Assembly: GCF_018294505.1 (NCBI RefSeq)
Contig: NC_057809.1
Location: forward strand, 135,692,979 to 135,756,978
Origin: Triticum aestivum
Lineage: Eukaryota > Streptophyta > Magnoliopsida > Poales > Poaceae
DNA length: 64,000 bases
Direction: 5' to 3'
This document shows, in pieces, positions 55,590 to 64,000 of the stretch. The stretch's first letter is position 1. Each line of letters begins with the position of its first letter. Both the position numbers and the translations under genes were made by a program. The notes beneath the pieces are model-generated. The model had not been told where the DNA came from. It did no database searches and was given only the letters and a program-made list of their open reading frames with translations.

Positions 55590-58380
55590 GGTTACGGTTT
55601 CAATAATATTGGTTTCAACATTTATGGGATTACCTGAAATATAATGTTTAATTCTTTGACCGTTTACCACCTTCGGATTTGTGCCTTCGAAGTTGTTGAT
55701 TTTATGGCACCGGAACGATAGACCTCCTCAATAACGTAGGGGCCTTCCCATTTAGAAAGTAGTTTTCCTGCAAAAAATCTTAAATGAGAGTTGTATAGCA
55801 ATACATAATCACCTACGCTAAACTCACGCTTTTGTATTCTTTTGTCATGCCATCTTTTTACTTTTTCTTTAAACAACTTGGCATTTTCGTAAGCTTGGGT
55901 TCTCCATTCATCAAGTGAGCTAATATCAAATAACCTCTTCTCACCGTCAAGTTTGAAATCATAATTGAGCTCTTTAATAGCCCAATATGCCTTATGTTCT
56001 AGTTCGAGAGGTAAGTGACATGCTTTTCCATAAACCATTTTATACGGAGACATACCCATAGGATTTTTATATGCAGTTCTATCGGCCCATAATGCATCAT
56101 CAAGTTTATTAGACCAATTCTTTCTAGACCTATTGACAGTATTTTGTAAAATTAATTTGAGTTCTCTGTTACTCAATTCTACTTGACCACTAGACTGTGG
56201 GTGATAAGGAGATGCAATTCTATGATTAACGTCGTACTTAGCAAGCATCTTACGGAAAGCACCATGAATAAAGTGTGAACCACCATCAGTCATTAAATAT
56301 CTAGGGACCCCAAACCTCGAAAAAATAACTTCTTTAAGCATTTTAATAGAAGTGTTATGATCAGCACTACTAGTTGGAATAGCTTCTACCCACTTAGTAA
56401 TGTAATCAACAACAACTAAAATATGTGTATATCCATTGGAGGCAGGAAAGGGTCCCATATAATCAAAGCCCCAAACATTAAATGGTTGAATAACAAGTGA
56501 ATAATTCATAGGCATTTCTTGACATCTACTAATATTACCAATTCTTTGACATTCATCACAAGATAATACGAACTTACGGGCATCCTTGAAGAGAGTAGGC
56601 CAATAAAAACCGGATTGCAATACCTTATGTGCGGTTCTATCTCCAGCGTGGTGTCCCCCGTAAGCTTCGGAGTGACACTTGCATAGGATATGTTCCTGTT
56701 CATGCTCAGGTACACAACATCTAATAACACCATCTACTCCTTCTTTATAAAGATGTGGATCATCCGAAAAGTAATGTATCAAATCATAGAAAAACTTTTT
56801 CTTTTGCTGGTATGTGAAGCTAGGTGGTATGAATTTAGCAACAATATAATTAGCATAATCAGCATACCAAGGAGTACTACGAGAAGTACTTATAACATTT
56901 AATTGTTCATCAGGAAAGCTATCATCAATAGGTAGTGGGTCATCAAGAACATTTTCTAACCTAGAGAAGTTGTCTGCAACGGGGTTCTCACCTCCTTTTC
57001 TATCAACAATATGCAAATCAAATTCTTGTAGCAAGAGAACCCATCTAATAAGTCTAGGTTTAGCATCTTTCTTTTCCATTAGATATTTAATAGCAGCATG
57101 ATCAGTGTGAATAGTTACTTTAGAATCAACAATATAAGGTCTAAACTTATCACAAGCAAATACAATTGCTAAGAATTCTTTTTCAGTAATAGCATAATTT
57201 CTTTGAGCATTGTCTAGAGTCTTACTAGCATAATGGATAACATTTAATTTCTTATCAACTCTTTGCCCTAGAACAGCACCTACAGCATAATCACTAGCAT
57301 CACACATAATTTCAAAGGGTAAATTCCAATCAGGTGGTTGAACAATAGGTGCAGGGACTAATGCTTTCTTAAGTATTTCAAATGCTTCTACACAATCATC
57401 ATCAAATAAAAATGATATATCTTTTTGTAATAAATTAGTCAGAGGCCAAGAAATCTTTGAGAAGTCCTTAATGAACCTCCTATAAAATCCGACATGACCA
57501 AGGAGACTTCTTTTACCTTTGATGTCCTTGGGACATGGCATCTTTTTAATAGCATCAACCTTGGCTTTATCAACTTCAATACCTCTTTCAGAAACTTTAT
57601 GCCCCAAGACAATACCCTCATTAACCATAAAGTGGCACTTTTCCCAATTCAAGACAAGATTAGTTTCTTCACATCTCTGCAAAACTCGATCAAGATTGCT
57701 CAAGCAATCATCAAAAGAAGATCCATAGACGGAAAAGTCGTCCATGAAAACCTCACAAATCTTTTACAAAAGTCAGAGAATATAGCCATCATGCATCTTT
57801 GAAAGGTAGCAGGTGCATTACATAAACCAAAAGGCATACGTCTATAAGAAAAAGTACCAAAAGGGCATGTAAAAGTAGTCTTTGATTGATCTTTAGCCGA
57901 CACAGGTATTTGAGAGAAACCAGAATAACCATCTAGAAAGCAATAGTGTGTATGTTTGCATAATCTTTCTAGCATTTGATCAATAAAAGGTAAGGGGTAA
58001 TGATCTTTCTTAGTAGCCTTATTTAATTTGCGAAAATCAATTACCATCCTATAACCTGTAATAATTCTTTGTGGAATTAATTCATCTTTATCATTAGGAA
58101 CAACAGTAATACCTCCCTTCTTAGGGACACAATGGACAGGACTTACCCACTGGCTATCAGCAACGGGATAAATTATACCTGCCTCCAGAAGCTTTAGTAT
58201 TTCTTTTCTTACCACTTCTTTCATTTTAGGATTCAAACGTCGTTGAGGATCACGAACTGGTTTGGCATCTGCCTCCAAGTTTATTTTATGTTGACATAGA
58301 GTGGGACTAATGCCCTTAAGATCATCGAGAGTATATCCAATAGTAGCACAGTGCTTCTTCAAAGTTTTCAATAATCTTTC
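55590..58380 (-). pseudogene. Gypsy pol (RT-RNase H-integrase), frameshifted
   Basis: The first segment (58371-57700) covers the RT start: WVSPVHCVPKKGG, CFLDGYSGFSQIPV and RRMPFGLCNAPATFQ. A one-base loss near 57750 shifts the frame. The second segment (57745-55664) resumes at FMDDFSVYG (the YxDD box), then RNase H ([39 protein letters not shown]) and integrase ([11 protein letters not shown] and CDECQRIG zinc site; [27 protein letters not shown]). Catalytic residues are present in all three domains. A further one-base loss in an A run near 55706 cuts the C-terminus; the old frame continues past [15 protein letters not shown] into about 55590. Confidence 0.85.
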
Positions 58381-60268
58381 TTCTTCATGCTCTGAAAGGT
58401 TAGCACTAATAATAACATGATATATCTTCTTTTCACAAGATAAGCATATTTAAGATTATCAGGCAACGGTTTAAGCTCAAACACGGGATCACCCTTAGGT
58501 GGAGGGGGATCCCCTAGGAATTCAACATGCAAATTGTGTTTCAGAATAGGTTCCTGTTTAAATAATACTTCATCTATTTCCCTTCTTTCATTCATAAACA
58601 TATCATTTTCGTGGTCTAGCAAATAATGTTCTAACGGATCACTAGGAGGTACGGTAATAGAAGCAAGACCAATAATTTCATCCTTACTAGGCAATTCTTC
58701 TTCACGATGTTGTTTACTAAATTTAGAGAAATTAAACTCATGAACCATATCATCCAAGCCAATAGTAACAACATTCTTTTTGCAATCAATCTTAGCATTA
58801 ACAGTATTCAAGAAGGGTCTACCAAATATAATGGGACAAAAGCTATCTTGTGGAGAACCAAGAACAAGGAAATCAGTAGGATATTTAGTTTTCCCACACA
58901 AGACTTCAACATCTCTAACAATTCCCACTGGTGATATAGTATCTCTATTGGCAAGTTTAATTGTGACATCAATATCTTCTAACTCAATAGGTGCAATATC
59001 ATGCATAATTTCTTTGTATAAATCAATGGGTATTGCACTAGCACTAGCACCCATGTCACATAAGCCATGATAACAATGATCTCCTATTTTAACAGAAATA
59101 ACAGGCACGCCTACCACAGGTCTATGTTTATCTTTAGCACAAGGTTTAGCAATTCTAGCAGTTTCACCACAGAGTTGAATAACATGCCCATCAATATTAT
59201 CAGCCAAGAGATCTTTAACAATAGCAATATTAGGTTCTACTTTAACTTGCTCAGGAGGTGTATAAGTTCTAATATTGCTTTTATGAACCACAGTTGAAGC
59301 TTTAGCATGATCCTTTATTCTAATAGGGAAAGGTGGTTTCTCAACATAAGAAGTAGGAACAATAGGATCATTATAAGTGACAGTCTTTTCTTCAACTTTA
59401 ATAGGTGCAGCTACTTTTACTTCTATGGGAGGATGATATTTGAACCACTTCTCCTTAGGGAGATCAACATTAGTAGCAAAAGATTCACAGAAAGAAGCTA
59501 TTATCTTAGAGTCAAGTCCATATTTAGTGCTAAACTTACGGAAAATATCAGTATCCATAAAAGATTTAACACAATCAAACTTAGGTGTCATACCTGACTC
59601 CTTACCTTCGTCGAGATCCCAATCTTCAGAGTTGCATTTAATTCTATCCAATAAATTCCATTTGAATTCAATAGTCTTCATCATAAAAGAGCCAGCACAA
59701 GAAGTATCGAGCATGGTGTGATTATTTTCAGAAAGCCGAGCATAAAGATTTTTAATAATTGTTTCTCTTGGGAGCTCATGATTGGGGCATGAATATAACA
59801 TTGATTTAAGCCTCCCCCAAGCTTGAGCGATGCTTTCTCCTTCGCGAGGCCAAAAATTATATATATAATTGCGATCACGATCAACAAGATGCATAGGGTA
59901 ATACTTTTGATGAAATTCCAATTTCAGTCTTCTATAGTTCCATGATCTCGTATCATAACATAGCCTATACCACGTCAATGCATCTCCCTTCAAAGATAAA
60001 GGGAAGACCTTCTTCTTGACAACATCATCGGGTATACTTGCAAGCTTAAATAATCCACAAACCTCATCCACATATATTAAGTGCTCATCAGGATGCTTTG
60101 TTCCATCTCCTGCAAAAGGATTAGCTAGCAGTTTTTCTATCATACCCGAAGGAACTTCAAAGGGAACATTTTCATTTTCAGTATGTTTAGTAGGTTGAGG
60201 AGCAACTCTTTGCTCTACTGGTCGGGGTAAAGATACCCGAACAAGCCCCTCAGAGGATTACTTTCCAT
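58368..60268 (-). pseudogene. Gypsy gag-protease, frameshifted at both ends
   Basis: The open frame 60143-58368 begins inside gag (PLSLKGDALTWYRL; FHQKYYPMHLVDR; FWPREGESIAQAWGRLK), which builds the particle, and continues into an aspartic protease with the active-site phrase CDMGASASAIP and FGRPFL. The natural start is probably the ATG at 60266-60268; its frame meets a TAG after 17 codons, whereas the protein-like frame (RPVEQRVAPQPTKH) is shifted by one base. At the 3' end a one-base loss after NLKYAYL near 58430 detaches the protease from the RT frame. Confidence 0.85.
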
Positions 60269-60345
60269 AGTAACAAGTGACAGTAAATTTCAGCACACTA
60301 TATAAATTTTTCCTTACCAAATTCCACCTACCAAAGGCGCTTCAC

Positions 60346-60363
60346 TCCCCGACAATGGCGCCA
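60346..60363 (-). promoter_or_regulatory. Primer-binding site, tRNA-Asp type
   Basis: On the minus strand TGGCGCCATTGTCGGGGA, 11 bp after the LTR end. The 3' end of plant tRNA-Asp predicts TGGCGCCGTTGCCGGGGA; the two differences are G-to-A and C-to-T. This primer is shared by Athila-clade elements. Confidence 0.75.
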
Positions 60364-60374
60364 GAAAAGAGTCT

Positions 60375-61884
60375 TGATGACCCACAAGTATAGGGGATCT
60401 ATCGTAGTCCTTTCGATAAGTAGGAGTGTCGAACCAACGAGGAGCAGAAGGAAATGATAAGCGGTTTTCAGCAAGGTATTCTCTGCAAGTACTGAAATAA
60501 GTGGTAACAGATAGTTTTGTGATAGGATAAATTGTAACGAGCAACAAGTAAAAAAAGTAAACGAAGTGCAGCAAGGTGGCCCAATCCTTTTCTAGCAAAG
60601 GACAAGCCTGGTCAAACTCTTATAATAGGAAAAGCGCTCCCGAGGACACATGGGAATATTGTCAAGCTAGTTTTCATCACGTTCATATGATTCGCGTTCG
60701 GTACTTTGATAATTTGATATGTGGGTGGACCGGTGCTTGGGTGTTGTTGTTACTTGAACAAGCATCCCACTTATGATTAACCTCTATTGCAAGCATCCGC
60801 AACTACAACAAAAGTATTAAGGTAAACCTAACCATAGCATGAAACATATGGATCCAAATCAACCCCTTACGAAGCAACGCATAAACTAGGGTTTAAGCTT
60901 CTGTCACTCTAGCAACCCATCATCTACTTATTACTTCCCAATGCCTTCCTCTAGGACCAAATAATGGTGAAGTGTTTTGTAGTCGACATTCACATAACAC
61001 CACTAGAGGCTAGACAACATACATCTCATCAAAATATCAAACGAATACCAAATTCACATGACTACTAATACCAAGACTTCTCCCATGTCCTCAGGAACAA
61101 ATGTAACTACTCACAAAGCATATTCATTATAATCAGAGGGGTAATAATATGCATATAGGATCTGAACATATGATCTTCCACCAAATAAACCAACTAGCAT
61201 CAACTACAAGAAGTAATCAACACTACTAGCAACCTACTAGTACCAATCCCGGACTTGGAGAAAAGAATTGGATACAAGAGATGAACAAGGGTTTGGAGAT
61301 GAGATGGTGCTGGTGAAGATGTTGATGGAGATTGCCCTCTCCCGATGAGAGGAGCATTGGTGATGAGGATGGTGATGATTTCCCCCTCCCGGAGGGAAGT
61401 GTCCCCGGCAGAACAGCTCTGCCGAGCCCTAGATTGGTTCCGCCAAGGTTCCGCCTCGTGGCGGTGGAGTTACGTCCCGAAAGGTTGCTTCCTCTTTTTT
61501 TCTCAACGAAAGACTTCATATAGCAGAAGATGAGCATCAGAGAGCCACCAGGGGGCCCACGAGGTAGGGGGGCGCGCCCTAGGGGGGGGCGCCCCCACCC
61601 TCGTGGACAGGGTGTCGGCCCCCTGGTCTTCATGTTTGGCGAGGATTTTTCATTATTTATTATAAGATATTCCATGGAGTTTCAAGACTTTTGGAGTTGC
61701 GCAGAATAGGTCTCTAATATTTGCTCCTTTTCCAGCCCAGAATTCCAGCTGCCGACATTCTCCCTCCTTATGTAAACCTTGTAAAAAAGAGAGAATAGCC
61801 ATAAGTATTGTGACATAATGTGAAATAACAACCCATAATGTAATAAATATCAATATAAAAGCATGATGCAAAATGGACGTATCA
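60375..61884 (-). repeat. 5' LTR of the Athila-like element
   Basis: 1510 bp with the same termini as the left LTR. On its right it is joined to a second polypurine tract (61885-61898) and internal 3' sequence, so it serves both as 5' LTR of the full element and as 3' LTR of the truncated one. Confidence 0.9.
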
Positions 61885-63836
61885 ACTCCCCCAAGCTTAG
61901 ACCTCGCTTGTCCTCAAGCGAAAGCCGATAACAATAAATATGTCCCCATGTTTAGAGGTAGAGGCGTCGATAAAAATAAAATACGAACATGAAGGCATCA
62001 TGATTATTCTCATAACAGCAACATATATAGATATTGTCATATGATTATTTATATTCAAGTGATGATCTATTCACGATGCAAAAGTATGAATCATAAACTT
62101 CATTGAGAACCAACAAACTATAACCTCAGTCATTGAAGCAATTGCAATTTATCATAACATCAGAAAGAGTCTATGTCAGAGCTTAAAAGCAAGTCCACAT
62201 ACTCAACTATCATCTAGTCCTTCATAATTGCTAACACTCACACAATACTTGTGGTTACGGAGTTTTAATCGGACACAGAGAAAGATAGGGGCCTATAGTT
62301 TCGCCCCACAACCTTTTACCTCAAGGGTAATGTCAACAATAATAACTCATGCTCCCCTACATCCAATTAGGTACATATATCAGGTTCTTTCCAACATGCT
62401 AGGCTTGCCAAAGGATAAAATGAAAAAGGAAAGGTGAAGATCACCATGACTCTTGCATAAGGTAGAAGATAATAAAAGATAGGCCCTTCGCAGAGGGAAG
62501 CAGAGGTTGCCATGCGCTTTTATGGTTAGATGCACAAAATCTCAATGCGAAAGAACATCACTTTATATTGCCCCTTGTGATATGAACCTTTATTATGCAG
62601 TCCGTCGCTTTTATTACTTCCACATCACAAGATCGTATAAAGCTTATTTCTCCCACACCAATCAATCATACATATTTAGAGCTATTTTTATTGCTTTGCA
62701 CCGATGACAACTTACTTGAAGTATCTTACACAATCGATAGGTAGATATGGTGGACTCTCATGGCAAAACTGGTTAAAGGGTATTGGAAGCACAAGTAGTA
62801 TTTCTACTTGATGCTGATAATTTGGCTAGCATGAGGGGGAAAGGCAAGCTCAATATGTTAGAGGATCCATGACAACATACTTTATCTCAGATATAGGAAA
62901 ACATAATTCATTACGTTGTCTTCCTTGTCCAACATCAACTCTTTAGCATGTCATATTTTAATGAGTGCTCCCAATCATAAAAGATGTCAATAATAGTATA
63001 TCTATATGTTAAACCTCTCTTTCCTTATTACTTCCTATTAATTGCAATGATGACCAAAGCTATGCCTGCCAACTCCCAACAACTTTTAATCATCATACTC
63101 TTTCTATGTGAAGTCGTTACTCTCAATAAGATCAATATGAACTCTTGTTTCTTTTTATTCTTTTTCTCTTTTACTTTATTCACCCAAGATCATGGCAAAA
63201 TAATCAAGCCCTTGACTCAACACTAATCTTTATTATATAGCCCACAGAATCAATTACAGAGAGAGATCATAAAGCAAAACTCAAAACTAGATCATGCCAT
63301 AAACTTTATTCTACTAGATCAAAATACTACTAATAGGATCAGACTAAGAAAAACGATAAAGATAGGAGATGTGATTGTGATACGATACCGGGGCACCTCC
63401 CCCAAGCTTGGAAGTTTCCAAGGGGAGTGCCCATACACATGTAATTATGTCTCCTTCTTTGTTGGTGAAGAAGGTGGAGTTGACGGATAGTCACACATCG
63501 AGCGTAAGAGGTCCTCCAGCTTGCGGATAATGACCTTGAGTGCAACAATATGCCCCTTCAACAAAATATTTTCACATGTGAGATACTTGTTTTGAATATC
63601 AATCTCAGTTGGGGTAAGAAGATTGTGATCAAGTTGAAGGATGTCTTCTGCTGCCGGAGCTTGGTTCTCCGTGGCTTTCTTGATCCCTTCATCCTTGTTG
63701 ATCTCCATGGGTTCTTCCCTCTTCAGCTCTATCTTCATTAGCCAAGCATCTTTGTCACCATTGTTGGAGGAGGGGGACGACATGATGCCTGGCCTTGACA
63801 ACCCTGACAGAGAACAGCTCGAAACAAGAACAGCAC
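61885..63836 (-). mobile_element. Truncated second internal region of the Athila-like element
   Basis: Collinear with 53284-55258 of the full element, including the polypurine tract and the extra ORF, and ending at AACAAGAACAG where the two copies part company. The full element continues to AGGAGATTTGC and this one to CACAACAGAACC. Pol, gag and the outer LTR are absent within the window. Confidence 0.8.
63445..63783 (-). CDS. Extra Gypsy ORF, second copy
   Basis: From the ATG at 63781-63783, 112 residues ending STPPSSPTKKET. Against the first copy it has lost about nine residues around EAFKMIELA by an in-frame deletion but keeps the C-terminal tail that the first copy lost through a stop codon. 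The acceptor-like CAG lies 20 nt upstream as in the first copy. The charged N-terminal half and helical C-terminal half are kept. With no pol or outer LTR in view, it is a relic unless transcribed from neighbouring DNA. Confidence 0.55.
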   Translation of the reverse strand: MSSPSSNNGDKDAWLMKIELKREEPMEINKDEGIKKATENQAPAAEDILQLDHNLLTPTEIDIQNKYLTCENILLKGHIVALKVIIRKLEDLLRSMCDYPSTPPSSPTKKET

Positions 63837-64000
63837 AACAGAACCACACACCAATGATCCTCGAAACTGGATATATACTGCAAATGAAGAATGTCTGTTA
63901 TGTTAGCATACATTTCAGTTGCCTCTCTGTCGTACGTATCCGTGCTCATGATGGCACTGTTTTGTGTCTTCATGCCTTCATCGCGTGCAAGGGTGTTGTA
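63837..64000. other. Unidentified right flank
   Basis: A 164-bp stretch after the truncation point. A short minus-strand frame is open (TDTYDREATEMYANITDIL), but it is too short to assign. It may be host DNA or another element. Confidence 0.3.

Larger units (their letters stand above)
51766..61884 (-). mobile_element. Athila-like Gypsy LTR retrotransposon
   Basis: LTRs at 51766-53283 (3') and 60375-61884 (5') share termini: TGATGACCC at the left and GACGTATCA at the right. The tRNA-Asp-type primer site is at 60346-60363 and the polypurine tract AAGCTTGGGGGAGT borders the 3' LTR. Gene order on the minus strand is gag, protease, RT, RNase H, integrase, then a small extra ORF before the 3' LTR. 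The Asp primer, the CDMGASA protease and the additional ORF fit the Athila clade. At least four single-base frameshifts interrupt gag-pol, so it is not autonomous. The right LTR is followed by another internal region instead of host DNA, so no target duplication can be read. Confidence 0.85.

Noticed and set aside
60346..60363. tRNA-Asp-like text as a tRNA gene
   Set aside because: Only the 18 nt complementary to a tRNA 3' end are present, next to an LTR. This is a primer-binding site.

Overview
The window looks like intergenic DNA from a large, repeat-rich grass genome, most likely wheat or a close Triticeae relative. I found no host protein-coding gene, rRNA or tRNA gene that I can support. 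Almost everything is transposable elements nested in one another. Family assignments are from recognition of termini and protein motifs; no database search was run.

Layout. (1) 1-4266: fragments of older repeats, with a broken Ala-rich reading frame on the minus strand (335-1000) and a 502-bp tandem array (1292-3629). (2) 4267-46847: a Sirevirus-like Copia 3' LTR on the minus strand. It is split 16 bp from its end by a complete CACTA (En/Spm) DNA transposon at 4283-44450, with 16-bp perfect terminal inverted repeats and a GTA target duplication. Without insertions the CACTA is about 12.55 kb and carries three minus-strand genes: an intact TNP2-type transposase (39905-43471), a four-exon TnpA-like gene (5399-8991) with a C48-peptidase-like C-terminus and two nonsense codons, and an 84-residue protein with an RNase H1 N-terminal-like domain and a membrane tail (4890-5144). 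(3) Inside the CACTA, between its two large genes, 27.6 kb of foreign DNA (11969-39585) entered through a Gypsy-type LTR element whose 5-bp target duplication TGCTC is still readable. An Angela/WIS-type Copia sits in that Gypsy LTR. A segment running from the middle of the Copia through the Gypsy remnant into the 3' part of TNP2 was then tandemly duplicated (units 17441-29115 and 29116-40604, about 11.5 kb each). The leftmost Gypsy copy (11969-16420) looks like a solo LTR. (4) 46848-51765: GC-rich repeats resembling a class II element, with a small reading frame ending in a membrane segment. (5) 51766-63836: a minus-strand Athila-like Gypsy element (LTR-internal-LTR, tRNA-Asp-type primer site, gag-protease-RT-RNase H-integrase and an extra small ORF) with at least four frameshifts, followed by a second truncated internal region in an LTR-internal-LTR-internal arrangement. 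(6) 63837-64000: unidentified flank.

How the parts work together. The CACTA genes would form one mobilisation system: TNP2 as the cutting and joining enzyme, the TnpA-like protein as the probable binder of the 'ACTAATGGCGCAC' subterminal repeats. Only TNP2 is intact, so this copy could at most supply transposase to relatives. The retroelements are all disabled. Most nonsense codons in the TE genes are single C-to-T changes in CG or CHG contexts, as expected from decay of methylated cytosine.
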